Positions 30,198-41,215 of a stretch of DNA of 64,000 nucleotides are shown here, piece by piece. Below the pieces are notes generated by a model, which ran no database searches, was not told where the DNA came from, and worked only from the letters and a program-made list of their open reading frames with translations. The DNA lies in contig NC_018310.1 of the NCBI RefSeq assembly GCF_000234665.1, positions 415,587 to 479,586 of the forward strand, in the 5' to 3' direction. How positions within the stretch are numbered: the first letter of the stretch is position 1; every line of letters starts with the position of its first letter. The position numbers and the translations under genes were made by a program. The stretch comes from Leishmania mexicana MHOM/GT/2001/U1103 (taxonomy: Eukaryota > Euglenozoa > Kinetoplastea > Trypanosomatida > Trypanosomatidae).

Positions 30198-31565
30198 ATG
30201 AGCCAGAATCCCGCTGCGCAGGCCGGTGACAGGGTGCCGAACATGTTGAACGCGCGCCGTGGCGAGACGTCCGACGACTACGCGCGACACAAGGCGGCCG
30301 CCAGCCGAGCGTTCCTGGAGAACCACTACCAAAGCCTGCTCGCGAACACACGCAACGGCGTCGGCCGCGCGGTCGGCCCGCGGCAGAAGGAGCCGTCCTT
30401 CTCCGACTTCCATCTTTTCAAGTGCATCGGCCGCGGCGCCTTTGGTGAGGTGTTTGTGTGCAAGTACAAGAGTGACAAGACCGACACCCTCTACGCCCTC
30501 AAGCGGCTGCGCAAGTCGGACATGATCACGAAGAAGCAAGTCATCCACGTCCGCTCGGAAAAGGACGTCCTGGCGGAGGCGGCGGCGTCGAATCCGTGGG
30601 TAGTGCACTTGTACCGCAGCTTCCAGGACGCTCTTTACCTCTACATGGTGATGGAGTACATGCCAGGTGGTGACATGATTTCATGGTTGTGCGACAAGGG
30701 CATCTTTGACGTGGAGAGCACGCGCTTTTACATTGCCGAGCTCTGCGCTGCCGTGGCGAGCGTGCACGACATGGGTTTTGTGCACCGCGACATCAAGCCG
30801 GACAACATTCTCTTTGGGGAATCGGGACACATCAAGCTGAGCGACTTCGGTCTCTCCAAGCGCTTCGTGGAGAAGCGCGGCAACCTGCTCGACTACGGCG
30901 GCCCGCCTTCCTCGTCGAACAGCGCCGAGGCATCGACGGATGAGCAGAACGCCTACGCGTCAAGGACAGACGCGCCGCCAGGGTCGCTCTCTGGAGACGC
31001 CCCTGCCACCGGCATCGCACACGACCGTGCTCGCGAGATGTTCCAGTCCATCGTGGGCAGCCCCGGCTACATCGCGCCGGAGATCCTGCTGCGCAAGCCG
31101 TACGGTGTCGGCTGTGACTGGTGGTCGGTCGGCGTCATCATGTACGAGATGCTGTACGGCATCCCGCCCTTCTTCTCGCAGAACCCCAACTCAACGTGCC
31201 ACAAGATCAAAAACTGGCGGGAGCACCTCGTCTTCCCTCCGCAACGCCACATTCCTGATGACGCGGTGGACTTCATGAAGCGCCTGATCTGCGAGCCGGA
31301 GAAGCGCATGACGTACGACGAGATATGCCATCACGACTTCCTCAAGCCGATGGACATGAACGGGCTGCTCAAGCTGCAGGCGCCGTATGTACCGGCCCTC
31401 TCCAACCGCCTGGACACCAAGTACTTCCCTGAGATCAAGGAGCCGAGCGCGCCGATGCAGCTGAGCGAGGAGCAGAAAGTGCGCGAGGTGGACCCCCGCG
31501 GCGTCATGTTTGCCGACTTCCGCTTCAACTACAGCGGCGACCAAGCCGGCCCAGCAAGCGCGTAA
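30198..31565 (+). CDS. NDR/LATS-family AGC protein kinase, 455 aa
   Basis: A full kinase domain: GRGAFGEV (78-85), Lys102 in ALK, Glu121 in the C helix, HRDIKPDN (196-203), DFG (216-218) and SPGYIAPE (288-295). Residues about 222-280 form the long insert before the activation segment that marks NDR kinases. The N-terminal basic helix (about 27-70) matches the MOB1-binding region. Ser284 sits where NDR1 has its activation-loop Ser. The hydrophobic motif reads FADFRF (438-443), with Arg442 where NDR kinases have the phosphorylated Thr. NDR kinases act with MOB1 in cytokinesis and morphogenesis; T. brucei PK50 and PK53 are the known relatives. An in-frame ATG is not seen earlier than 30198 within likely mRNA. 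Confidence 0.93.
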   Translation: MSQNPAAQAGDRVPNMLNARRGETSDDYARHKAAASRAFLENHYQSLLANTRNGVGRAVGPRQKEPSFSDFHLFKCIGRGAFGEVFVCKYKSDKTDTLYALKRLRKSDMITKKQVIHVRSEKDVLAEAAASNPWVVHLYRSFQDALYLYMVMEYMPGGDMISWLCDKGIFDVESTRFYIAELCAAVASVHDMGFVHRDIKPDNILFGESGHIKLSDFGLSKRFVEKRGNLLDYGGPPSSSNSAEASTDEQNAYASRTDAPPGSLSGDAPATGIAHDRAREMFQSIVGSPGYIAPEILLRKPYGVGCDWWSVGVIMYEMLYGIPPFFSQNPNSTCHKIKNWREHLVFPPQRHIPDDAVDFMKRLICEPEKRMTYDEICHHDFLKPMDMNGLLKLQAPYVPALSNRLDTKYFPEIKEPSAPMQLSEEQKVREVDPRGVMFADFRFNYSGDQAGPASA

Positions 31566-32517
31566 GCGGCTGAGAAAAGGAAGAGGTGCATACGTGTACA
31601 TGTGTCATATATATGTATGTATATATGTGCATGTATATATATATATATATATATACACGTGTGTGTGTGCGTGCTCTGTACTCTCCCGTATTTATTTTTC
31701 TGCCTCGAACGCTTCTACGTACTTTTCTGTGCTTTCATTGGTTTTCCTCATTTGCGCACGCACGCACGCGCCTTCTGTGATATCGCCCCGGTCACTGTGG
31801 GCGCTACTCTCGCGGTCGCTCCTTTCGTGTGTTTCGCGCACCCCACCCCCGCCACAAACACCCCTCTTCGACTACCTATGCAGTGGTGGGGACGAGGGGG
31901 GGGGGCGCAACACGAACGCGAGTGGCCCAGGACCACTTCTGGTTCTGTTGTCATCAATGTCGTCGTGCTGTCGTGTGCGTATGCTACGTTGTGCTTGACC
32001 CCCTCTGCGTCGTTCCCTCACTACGCGCCCATTTCTTTGCGTCGTTTCCATTTCGCGTCGGCGTCTCGCGTGAACGGCGCGTCGTGCTCCGTGGCGCTAT
32101 CCGTGTGCGGGTGTCGCTGCCCTCGCACCCGCTGCACACGCACGTGTAGACGTGTGAGCCCCTCTTCCCCTCATGAGGGGGGGGCGACAATTCGCGCTCG
32201 TTGTATGTGGGCACCTCCAGTAGTGCTATCAGTGGAATTCAACGTGATTTGGGAAGGTGCGTCAAATGCCGACCTCCCCCCTCCCCCGTCCATCCATCTG
32301 CACTTTCCCAACTCGTGCTCTACCTCGTCCCCTGGCGACTTCCTTCCATGTCTGCATAACGGAGCACGTGTGCGCCCCGCTCCCGCAACCACGTGTACAC
32401 GGCGCACACCCGAATCCGTCGTTTCGCGCCACTTCACCACCACGGCCACAGAGGCAAGATTGCGCATCTGTGTTTCCTCTGCCAGACACGCAAGCACCAG
32501 TGTGTCCCCCCCCCCTG
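31566..32517 (+). other. Intergenic region with AT/GT microsatellite
   Basis: A TA/TG-rich island at about 31605-31670, including (TA)n around 31635-31655, stands out from the GC-rich surroundings. Poly-G at 31897-31905 and poly-C at 32506-32515 follow. Long open frames here have no coding character. Confidence 0.6.
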
Positions 32518-32961
32518 ATGCGTCGCACACAGCACGCCAAGATCACTGCTGTCACGCTGCTGGCGGTAGCGCTGCTGCTGTTGCTGGGAGGAACCGCACA
32601 CACTGCCTCCGCGGCCGAGGCGTCGCGGGTGGTGGAGCTGACTCGTGACACGTTCGACGCGTACGTTGGCGGGCCTGACAAGTATACGTTTGTTCTGTAC
32701 TGCGTTAAGTGGTCTCGTCAGTGCAAGACGGTGATTCAGCTGTGGCATCGCTTGTCGATCACTCAGTCGCAGAAGGAGCTGCGGGATGTCTTCACCGCCG
32801 CGTACGTGGACGGCGATAAGTACCCGGATTTGGTCAAGCGGATGAATGTGAAGGGGTTTCCGACGATGCTGTTCTACACCCCCCTGCACATGGAGGGGCT
32901 CGAGTACAACGGGCCTCGCGAGTCGTACCTTCTGGATAGCTTTGTGTTTCAGTTCTCGTAG
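32518..32961 (+). CDS. Secretory thioredoxin-fold protein with degenerate active site, 147 aa
   Basis: An N-terminal signal peptide (about 1-32: basic start, Leu/Ala core, AxA-type cleavage) leads into one thioredoxin domain. VVELTRDTFDAYV (38-50) is the PDI-like opening, the active-site strand reads WSRQCK (65-70) where PDIs have WCGHCK, and GFPTM (113-117) holds the cis-Pro. Only the second active-site Cys (Cys69) remains; Ser66 replaces the first, and an extra Cys62 lies just before. Such proteins usually act as chaperones or client binders rather than oxidases. There is no KDEL-like tail, so retention in the ER is uncertain. The chain is short for a PDI and lacks further domains. The ATG at 32518 follows a poly-C/T tract directly. 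Confidence 0.75.
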   Translation: MRRTQHAKITAVTLLAVALLLLLGGTAHTASAAEASRVVELTRDTFDAYVGGPDKYTFVLYCVKWSRQCKTVIQLWHRLSITQSQKELRDVFTAAYVDGDKYPDLVKRMNVKGFPTMLFYTPLHMEGLEYNGPRESYLLDSFVFQFS

Positions 32962-33616
32962 AGCCGGCGCGTGTATCCGTGCACGCATGCGTGGGCGCGT
33001 ACCTTGAGGGATTCGTGGCCGGACTATCCCTATCGTGCCTCAGCACACTACGCGGGCGCATCCACACGCACATGACGCGCGTGTGGCGAAGGTAGTCTGC
33101 TGACGCGTCAGATATCGATCATTGTCTGCGCGCGAGCCGAGATCTATGTACAGAGAAGGAATGCGCCGTAAAGATACTGATTAGCTCGAGAGCGTGCTAG
33201 TGTCCGGGCACGACTGCTGTGCGCCTAGTGCACACGTTGGTGTGGTGTATGCATCGCGGCCTTGCTGGCGCGACAGCGCGAGTCATCTCTATCTCTCCCC
33301 TCTTCCCCCCCCCCCCGCCTTGACTCGTGTGAGCTGCCGCAGCTTGGGCGCTACGCATGAAATCTCCGCTTCACTTTCCACTCCGCCCCTCCTCCTCCTC
33401 CAACTTATTTTCCATGCGCGTCCCGCTGGTCCGCTCCCCACGCACGCACGCTCGCACGCACTTGCATGCAGAACGACAAACAGCGCCTGGCGGGAAGTGC
33501 TTCCACACTGCATCACGAGGCATCGCGTGACTCGCTTTCACTTCACACCCTCCACCGGCGCACACAGCCACGCAACTTGTGAACCGTCTCCCCCACTCCC
33601 CTACCGTTCTTCTATT
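32962..33616 (+). other. Intergenic region / 5' UTR
   Basis: No gene recognised. Poly-C at 33306-33317 and C/T-rich DNA at 33375-33415 and 33580-33610 precede the small gene. Confidence 0.5.
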
Positions 33617-33958
33617 ATGCCCCAAAGCCTTCACTCCACCGGTGCATGCAGCGGCGCTGGAGACGGCATGATCGCAATGATCTCAGACAGATGCAAGCAG
33701 CGCCCCATTATCTGCTGCGCAGCTCCGACAGTCAGCGTGGAGGTGGCAAAGCTTGACAAGCCGCACATCACAGACGAACCCCGGTCGAGGTCTACCGAGT
33801 GCATGAACTACCACATCCTCTCCCGCATGGAGGATGACTTGCGGCGCTCCGCGATGCGACAGGAAAATCCTGAGTCGGCGATTCCCGACCGCGGTTACAA
33901 GCACGACCAGGAAGTCTTCCTTGTTGTCGAGGCGTATCGCGCGATGAAGTCCAGATAG
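33617..33958 (+). CDS. Small unknown protein, 113 aa
   Basis: The ORF begins with an ATG just after a C/T tract (CCGTTCTTCTATT). Residues 20-110 have a protein-like mix with few low-complexity runs, including Cys34-Cys35, a charged ILSRMEDDLRRSAMRQE helix at about 68-84 and a closing VFLVVEAYRAMK helix. No family is recognised, and there is no signal peptide or membrane helix. It could be a genuine small trypanosomatid protein; chance openness in GC-rich DNA is the alternative. The DNA just downstream (to 34.55 kb) also has an odd protein-like composition. Confidence 0.45.
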   Translation: MPQSLHSTGACSGAGDGMIAMISDRCKQRPIICCAAPTVSVEVAKLDKPHITDEPRSRSTECMNYHILSRMEDDLRRSAMRQENPESAIPDRGYKHDQEVFLVVEAYRAMKSR

Positions 33959-35996
33959 AGCGGCTGCACCGTCGTCGATAACCGCCACCCCGTGTCCACC
34001 GGCAAAGGCTTATTGTCGACCATTACGGCAAACTGCACCCTCTCCTGTCGCGGCCGTGTAAGCAACACCCCATCACGCACGTGGCACCGGTAGCGCTGCG
34101 AACACGCCTAAAATAGCGCACTGCTCGACGGCACCGGCCAGCCGCTGTAAGGGGGAACGTACGTCGCGCGTGTCCAACCTCGGCGGCCAGGCTTAAGTGG
34201 TCGAGTCTTGCGCACCAGTCGCAGCCGCCCCATCCGGCCGATGGTCGGCTGGGGTCGATCGAGCCAGCGTACAAGACACCGACGTGGAAGCAGGCGGAGG
34301 ACTACCGCTCCGATGCCACTGCCGGAAGCACTCACAAACTCACGAAGCAACTCTTCCGGGCGCTTCCCGACCTAGAGGTGGGGGACGGGACGACCGATAG
34401 CCACGGACTCCGAGCGCGAGCGACGCCTCCAATCAACGGACGTGCTGGCCGGACGCCAGAAGTCCGCAGCTCTTTGAGTGCAACAATAGAGAGGAGGGAG
34501 ACGAAAGGACGGAGAAGTCCGTTGCCCGTCTGTCCATGTCATGTGTAGGGGCCTACCGTCTGCGACGGATGAGTAATGTCCCCCACCCCCACCCCTCCCT
34601 GTCGCATGCCTCAACCGCGACCACCTCTTCTATGCCTTGTCTTCACGTCTTTCCCGCTGCATGGCCGTTGACGCAGTACATCCTTGGCGTCCCACGCATG
34701 CCGTGGCTCGCCTCGGTATTTCTTACCCTGCTACTCTTTCCTGCTGGACACCACCGAATGTGTGTGCCCGCATCTGTCTCTGTCTACGTCCTCTGACGCG
34801 GCAGCGCCCGTCTCCCTCTCTCGTGTTGTTGTTCGTCTAACTCCGTCCCTAAGTGGTTTTCCCGTTTTATTATTCCAATATAACAGCGCCACGCCTCCAC
34901 CCTCTCCCCCACGTGCAGGACCACTCTGTTCATGTAAGCATGTGAGCGGGGGACGGGAGGAGGCGGGTGTGTAGAGGTGTTCCGTGGCCCAGTAACCCTT
35001 CATGCCCTTACCCCACCCCCGCTTTGCCTTCTTCACCTTCTCTTCTCCGCATCCGCCGCTTCCCAACAGGAATACGCGCGTGTGCAATGTGCACAGGCCC
35101 CGCGCGGCTGCAGCATCCAGCATGCTTGCCATAGTGCGGGCTCACAGCGAGGTGTTTCCCTTCCGTCTTCGCTATCTGTTTCGGTCCTGTCCGCGTGTGC
35201 GGCATCTCTGCCGCGCCGGTGTGATGTCACACGCGGACACGCGGACGCATTCTTCTGTGATCAGATTTCTTTACTCGCCTTATATTTCTCTTCGCCAGTT
35301 GTCTTCCCTATCTCTTCCTGTCACTGCCACCCTGGGCGCGTGTGCCACCTTTTTTTTTCGGAAGTTCCTCGTCAGTGTGTATGGGCGCTGCATGTGTGCG
35401 CTGAGCCTCCTCCCTCCCCCCTCTTGCCTCGCATTAGCCTCCTGGAACACCTCGTCGAGAAGCGGCGTGTGCGTGTGCGTGGGAGGGCGGGGAGGGTGGG
35501 AAGGGGCCGTTGTGTTTCTTCAGAGGAGGGCATCTATCGCACGCGCACGCCTCCGCGTCGGCCTCTGCCTCCGTTTCCTTCCCTCTACGCCGTTGCACCC
35601 CCACGGTGTACTCGCCTGTGCCATGCTGGAGCTCCTGTGTCAACGCAACGAAATTGCGCGCCATCGTTTCCCCTGCCCACTCTCTCTCTCGTTGCTTTCC
35701 CTTCGCAGACTCGCGTCTTCCCGATCCGCATCAGTTGTGAAAAGCAGTGGACCCGACTGTCCGCTGCCGCGCCGTGCATACACTTGGGTAACGTCGACAC
35801 AGACAACAGTACAGGCGCCAGACGCGTCTAGCAACCCTTGTTGCGCTTCTCTTTCTCTGTCTCTCACACCCACACACCCCGTCACTGCCTACATAGATCA
35901 ACCATCTCCCATAGACCAAACACCAGCCGCCGCAGCAACCACGGCCCTACCTGCCCAACGGCGCTTGGCTGGCGACATACAGCTGTGCTGCCGGCC
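33959..35996 (+). other. 2-kb region with possible decayed coding DNA and two splice acceptors
   Basis: A frame with no stop from about 34114 to 34545 lacks a good ATG but translates into balanced sequence (for example AYKTPTWKQAEDYRSDA at about 34267-34317), hinting at a pseudogene or old element. The rest is C/T-rich leader DNA. Confidence 0.4.
35676..35708 (+). promoter_or_regulatory. Trans-splice acceptor candidate for the 394-aa gene
   Basis: A long pyrimidine tract ending TTCCCTTCGCAG (AG at 35707-35708) is a textbook trypanosomatid acceptor. No ATG occurs between it and 35997, which supports 35997 as the start. A second acceptor may be the AG near 35897. Confidence 0.6.
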
Positions 35997-37181
35997 ATGT
36001 TTGCCTATCCTTACGTCGACCCTGATGATCCGAACGCGCAGGCGGAGTGCACCCCTCCGCGCCCGGCAGGCGGCGCTGCCCGCATTCTCATCCCAGACAG
36101 CGACAACGATGACAGCTTGGGTCTGCCGATCTCGGGGGAGTCTTCACCCAGTGCACGCGCACCGGCGGTACGCACCTTCTCGAAGCGGGCGGCGCGCTGC
36201 GCAGCAGCCTTACTGCAGCGTCACGACGCCGCCCCCTCCGTTGTGCACAAGCACAAGTGTCTGCAGCAGATTGGCCGTCTCGGCGGCGCCTACGGCTCTC
36301 TCGCTCACGGTCAGCCCTTCACGATTTGGATGCGCTATCAACACCTCAACGCCCGCGTGATCCGCGAAACCGAAGCATTCTTTGGTGGACACATGGCAGA
36401 CCACCTTGCCCACCCGCACGTTACACCCAAGAACGGGGTTCTGACAGCGGCGCCGAAGGCGGCCTTTGGCTGTAATCCTCAGCGTCGCTCGCCTGAGGCT
36501 ACACTCGGCTGCCGAACTCCACTTCCCTCTAGCCCATCCCCAGCCCATGCTGCACACGCCATGCTGAACAGCTGCGGTGCCGTCGACGTGCATGCGTTTC
36601 CACCGCAGACGGGCTACAGTCTCTCCAGAGGGGAGCAGTGCGCCATTTCGCTGCTGCTCATGGACGACACCGCGGATGCAAATTGCACGTCGAGCCCACT
36701 GCCGACATTCACCGCACATCACACGTCAGATGACGGCAGTCGGCGCATGGGTCTGAGCGAGTCCCTGTGCGATAGATTATCTCACGAGAGTTGCCTCGCC
36801 GACACTAGCGCAGCGATGCCGTTCTGGATGTACGACGAAGGCGCAGATTCTGTCCGATGCTCTCCAACCCCGGCAGCGCACCACGGTGACAGTCCGAGCG
36901 CGGCGCGGCGACACCGTAAGCGCGGCCGCGGCGACACCATTGGGACTGAGCCGCAGCACCCCAAGGGGCGACGAGGAGAGATGTGCACGGCAAGGGCACT
37001 CGTCTTCGATGAGCTCAGCCGGTCATCGTCCTCACAACAAACGACACCTCGTGAGGAGAGCACCACAGCTCGCCGCGACAAACTGGTGCCCCCCTCGCTG
37101 TCCGCCACCGTCATAGAACTTCAGAATCAACGGGTGCAGTGGGACCTGCTCCGTCGGCAGTCCCTCTTCAGTCCGTTTTGA
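35997..37181 (+). CDS. Unknown protein, 394 aa, low-complexity rich
   Basis: No family is recognised. The N-terminus is acidic (YPYVDPDDPN, and DSDNDD at about 35-40). The most structured part is about 60-135: a basic Arg/Ala helix, then HKHKCLQQIGRLGG and an aromatic/basic stretch with FTIWMRYQHLNARVIRETEAFF. The remainder is Ser/Pro/His-rich with a basic cluster RRHRKRGRGD near 305-314 that could be a nuclear localisation signal, and a short C-terminal helix (VIELQNQRVQWDLLRRQSLF). The start is the first ATG after two good splice acceptors. A nuclear or regulatory role is only suggested by composition. Confidence 0.7.
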   Translation: MFAYPYVDPDDPNAQAECTPPRPAGGAARILIPDSDNDDSLGLPISGESSPSARAPAVRTFSKRAARCAAALLQRHDAAPSVVHKHKCLQQIGRLGGAYGSLAHGQPFTIWMRYQHLNARVIRETEAFFGGHMADHLAHPHVTPKNGVLTAAPKAAFGCNPQRRSPEATLGCRTPLPSSPSPAHAAHAMLNSCGAVDVHAFPPQTGYSLSRGEQCAISLLLMDDTADANCTSSPLPTFTAHHTSDDGSRRMGLSESLCDRLSHESCLADTSAAMPFWMYDEGADSVRCSPTPAAHHGDSPSAARRHRKRGRGDTIGTEPQHPKGRRGEMCTARALVFDELSRSSSSQQTTPREESTTARRDKLVPPSLSATVIELQNQRVQWDLLRRQSLFSPF

Positions 37182-37784
37182 GCGTATTTTGTGTGCGTGA
37201 GGGGGGGGGGCCGGCGGAGGAGCGGAGACCGACGGCGATGTGCCATCATCGGACGAAGAGTCGTGGGAACGTGTGCAAAGGCACGGCGTCGCATTACCAC
37301 GCAAGCGCTCCCTCCACTACCGCTGCGCGCTGGTCCTCGCCGCTCCTCAGTACTTTTCCTTGCCTTCACTCGCTTCAGCATGCTCGCGAGCCACCCACCT
37401 CCTCCCGCCCACCACTGTCGCAAAGACGCTTGCCCGTGGACACATGCAGACAGAGACGCCACCGTAACCGCGCGCATACATCTGCGCATGCGCGGCGTAC
37501 CATCCTTTTCACAAAGATGTCCCCACCCCTTGTGTGTGTGGAGGGGGAGGCTGCCAGTGCACGCGCACACAAGAGACTGCGCGACGCCCTTACTGCACAC
37601 GCGCCCCCGCCTCGCTCGCGCACAGCTCGGCTGCCCCCACCCTCCACACAGACATGCACACATGCACACGTGCCCTTCACGTTTCACTCGTTACTCCGCC
37701 CCCTACCCCATCATTAGTACCACACCCGCACTCCGAAGCCCACAGCACACGTCGCGAAACACACGGGGCACCGCCACGGCCACG
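37182..37784 (+). other. Intergenic region / 5' UTR
   Basis: No gene. The frame is open into the next gene from 37191, but its translation is Arg/His/Pro leader-like. There is a poly-G run at 37201-37210 and C/T tracts near 37625-37645. Confidence 0.55.
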
Positions 37785-39542
37785 ATGCTGGTCTCGGAGA
37801 GGGCACAGCCGCTGCGGCTTTTCAACTGTTTACTTCTACGTGCTCACCAAGACAACGATGAGACGTCCACCCTGCACACGAACTCAGCCTCCACCTCACC
37901 CACCCCCGACACCATCGCAGCCGCAACAGCACTCGGTGCAACGCGTCTGTATTTCACTGAAGGCGGGCCATCAGCCAACCTAACGGCGCTGCAGTGCTAC
38001 CTCAGAGTTGAAGAGGCGCGCAGCACATGCCCGCTGCTGCGCGTGTTGCAACTAGCGCCGCAGGCGCCAACAGGCAACATGCAGCCGCTCGTATACGTTG
38101 AGCAGGATACGCAGAGTGCCGTGTCGCTATCCAGCGAGGTGCAGGGGCGCAGCGAGGCCGTCCTGACGACCTGCTCCGAGGTCTGCACGCAGGAGACGAT
38201 GCCGTCACGGTGGTATCATGCGCCCGTCAAGGCAGCCTTGTGCGTCTTCCAGGAGCTCATGCGTGCACCCACTACGTACGCGGCCAGCGAGCCGGCCTTC
38301 TGGGCGTTTCTGGAAAGCGTTGTGCGATACCACGCGCGTGACTTCCACCGCGGCGCTGTCCAGGTGGAGCTGCAGTGCGTTTTCGTGCCATCGTTTGAGG
38401 AGAAGCAGAACACGGCGCACAGCGTAGACGTCTTCGGTGACTACGTCGACGAGGAGGAGCAGGCGCAGAGACGCGGCCCCGCAGCCGGCAAGGGCAGGAC
38501 GGCAATGAAGGTGTGCGTGAAGACCACCGAGGCCTTCGAGCACGTCATGGCGTATCTGAAGACACAGTGCCCGCTCCTCGAGGCCGACTTCGGGTCGTCT
38601 CACTTGGTGGTGTACGCCAAGTGGTCGTCGCGGTTGTCCGCTGCACGCGACTCGAGTCACTCGCAGCCACCAGCTGCCGACGCCACCGGTGCAGTGGAGC
38701 AGACCGCATGCTTCGTTTGGCTGCAAGATGACGCGGTGGGCGGGGGGCGGGACGGTGTCTATGCGGATGCCGCGCTTGAGGCCCTCCTAGACGAGCTCAC
38801 CCTCGCCGCCGCGTCGATCAGCACGCCATCGAGGGCGGCCGCTGTTCTGCAGGAGGAAGGCGTCAGCGCCTTCTTCGAGGCGTGCTGCCTCACACACACG
38901 CTGAAGAGAGTGATACGCAAACACTTTCAGGCGGTTGTGCTGCGGCAGCGGCCGCTGTTCCACTGGGTTATCTCGCTTCCCCCGTACTCCCGACTGAACA
39001 TGTCCACCACGGGAGCTGCCGTCACTGCGATGCGCTTCAGTAACAGCGCTGCGGTGTCGCGGGCGGTATGGAGCGCGACCGAGATGCTTGTCCACTGGCA
39101 GCAACTGTCCAACTCTGTGCACGCACTAGCGAAGGAGGCGCTGAAGCGGAGTTTTGGTCGAGCGAACCGGCCGTCTCGGCAGATTGTTTCTGCCCCGCCG
39201 CGGGTGCCGCGCCAGCGCCGCGCCATCCAGCAAAGTGCCCTCTACGGCGACACCTTCGCTGGTGACTCTGCCCTTGACCGCCAGCGCGGCAAGGTCAACG
39301 TCTCTCAACTGTACGGCGCTGACGAGGGGCACGGCGCGTCCATCAGCCTCGGCTGCACTCAGCGGGGGCCGGTCCTGGCGGCATCTGGGTTATTCCACAG
39401 CCTACGGGGCATCGAGGCGGACTCTTTTAACAACACATCGGTGCTTGATGCTGAGGATGTGTTTGGTAGCTACCCAAAGCTCACAACGCGTGTTGTCAAA
39501 CGACTCACCCAGAGCCTGACGGGTGTCCACACCGCTCAGTGA
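37785..39542 (+). CDS. Unknown protein, 585 aa
   Basis: No known domain is recognised, but the frame is strongly protein-like from about residue 45. Features: an LYFTEGG strand near 48-54; a long helical stretch at about 140-190 (AALCVFQELM, AFWAFLESVVRYHARDF); alternating beta/alpha blocks at 190-290 with FEHVMAYLKTQCPLLEADFGSSHL; a second helical block at about 320-450 holding CCLTHTLKRVIRKHF; a basic linker near 450-475; and an N/D-rich tail ending in VVKRLTQSL. No signal peptide or membrane helix. It may be trypanosomatid-specific. Confidence 0.72.
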   Translation: MLVSERAQPLRLFNCLLLRAHQDNDETSTLHTNSASTSPTPDTIAAATALGATRLYFTEGGPSANLTALQCYLRVEEARSTCPLLRVLQLAPQAPTGNMQPLVYVEQDTQSAVSLSSEVQGRSEAVLTTCSEVCTQETMPSRWYHAPVKAALCVFQELMRAPTTYAASEPAFWAFLESVVRYHARDFHRGAVQVELQCVFVPSFEEKQNTAHSVDVFGDYVDEEEQAQRRGPAAGKGRTAMKVCVKTTEAFEHVMAYLKTQCPLLEADFGSSHLVVYAKWSSRLSAARDSSHSQPPAADATGAVEQTACFVWLQDDAVGGGRDGVYADAALEALLDELTLAAASISTPSRAAAVLQEEGVSAFFEACCLTHTLKRVIRKHFQAVVLRQRPLFHWVISLPPYSRLNMSTTGAAVTAMRFSNSAAVSRAVWSATEMLVHWQQLSNSVHALAKEALKRSFGRANRPSRQIVSAPPRVPRQRRAIQQSALYGDTFAGDSALDRQRGKVNVSQLYGADEGHGASISLGCTQRGPVLAASGLFHSLRGIEADSFNNTSVLDAEDVFGSYPKLTTRVVKRLTQSLTGVHTAQ

Positions 39543-39771
39543 CGTTGCGAGATGTGCTCGCGAGTGCGCCGCCTCAGCGCGCATGCTTGCGTGTGTGTGT
39601 GTGTGTGCACGTATCACTGCTCGCCCCCTCGCTCTGTTTGCTGGAAGTGCTTCACTCCTTTTCAGCCCGCTGTCTCGTCATCGAGCCCCACACACGCACA
39701 CGCCATGATGATGTGGCGGAGACACGCCTCTCCCTGCGCGGTATCTCGGCGTTCAGCGCCTGCGACGCGGG

Positions 39772-40103
39772 GAGGCCAGAGCGGTGTGGCGCTACGCATG
39801 TCGGCCGTCGGGTCCGGAATGGCGTTGCGTCGGAGTCGCCCGTGACCGCGGACCCGCTTGTGTCCCCCGTATGACAGGCGACGTGTCCGCGTGACTCGAG
39901 CCCATCCCACCCCCGGCCTTCACAGTGCCCACTGCTGGTGTGGCGGGGGTTGCGGGCAGAGGTTGTGACAGGGGCCGTGCTCCGATGACTGCGTCGGCGC
40001 ACTGCTGTGCCGCGTGTGTCTGCGGCCGGGCGTGGAGTGGCGTGGCGTTGAACTCGTGCTCTGTGGCAGAGACATGGGCCACACGTTGGACGCGGCCACG
40101 GAT
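39772..40103 (+). repeat. SIDER-like dispersed repeat, copy 4
   Basis: This copy is nearly identical to copies 1 and 3. It starts with GGGGAGGCCAGAGCGG and ends near GTTGGACGCGGCCACGG. It lies about 230 bases after the 585-aa gene, in its presumed 3' UTR, in sense orientation. Confidence 0.8.
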
Positions 40104-41215
40104 CCTTCGCTTACGCCTGCTTCTCTCATGCTGTTTTGTTCACCATTCCCGTGATGTACATGTCCGAGGGAGAGATGGGAAAGACGGAGGGGGAGGGGAA
40201 GGGGGCTATGCATGGCAAGGTGGGAGGGCGCGTCATGCTGCACGTTGTCTTTTCCCCGAACTTCGCGTGCTTGCTTCTCACGCCTCCCCCTCGCTCGCTC
40301 TCCTCTAGTTAGCTCATAAAATCTGCCTGCAAGTCATGCCGGGTGGCTCTTGGGGCGCACCTCGCATCATCCAAGTGCGAGGCGGAGACGGAGTGGAGAG
40401 AGGGGCGCTCGCCGCTCATGAGGACCTCTGCCGACTTTGCGTGTTACGAGCACTAGCGTCATTACTACTCAATCTTCGTCTGCACGTAGTCCTCTCGCTC
40501 TCTGTGTCGCCTGCATGGTGCGCCGCGGTGACTCTTCGCGGGTGTCCTTGTGCAGGCACGCCTGTGCGTCCCCGTCAGGAGGATTCTGTCGGCGTCCGCG
40601 AAGAATGCGTCACACACGTGTACACTGCATGCGCACGCACGCATATTCTCCCGACAGCCAAAACAAAATGTAAGAGAAACAACAGAGCAGCCACAGCTGC
40701 CTGCACACCCCCTCCCTCCCCCCACCACCTGACCCATTCTGTGGTAGTGGATGCAAGCATGTAGCAGCACCCTACGCGGCCATATGCTCCCGCTCCGTCA
40801 TGCTCTCTACGCGTGCTGAAGGCGCGCGTGAGCAGAACCCCCTCTTACCCTCCCCTGTCCCTCCTGATCACGCTCGCCGTGCACTCTACCATTCTCCTCG
40901 CCTGCCTGCTCTTCCTGTGGCAGGACGGACACGGTCTCGCGTTTGCTCTTCTGGGAACTGGAAAAAAGGTGCACGGACGGAGGCGCCACGGCGGAGGGAC
41001 GTCAACGGACTTTCCTGGAGCTGTTGTGTCGGCGAAGACTGACGTGCAACCGCTGTCGTATGCTGGCGGGGGGGGGGTGGCAGTCGACTCCACTAGCCTC
41101 TTCGCTGTTGCGTGTGCGCGAAAGCCGGTAAGATCAACAGTGACGGTGCGGTGTCGGCGAGCTCCTGTTCTCTCCCCATTCCGCTCTGCACACAGGCATT
41201 GCGAGGCCGGCATCA
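40104..41215 (+). other. Intergenic region / 5' UTR
   Basis: No gene supported. C/T tracts at about 40840-40920 and 41160-41190 with an acceptor-like CACACAG at 41188-41194 lie just upstream of the next ATG. Confidence 0.5.

Noticed and set aside
31602..32648. Long + frame covering the TA/TG island
   Set aside because: It starts in microsatellite DNA and overlaps the secretory thioredoxin-fold gene in another frame; composition is Cys/His/Ser-rich without structure.
35002..36360. 452-codon + frame
   Set aside because: It runs through two splice acceptor zones and into the 394-aa gene in a different frame.
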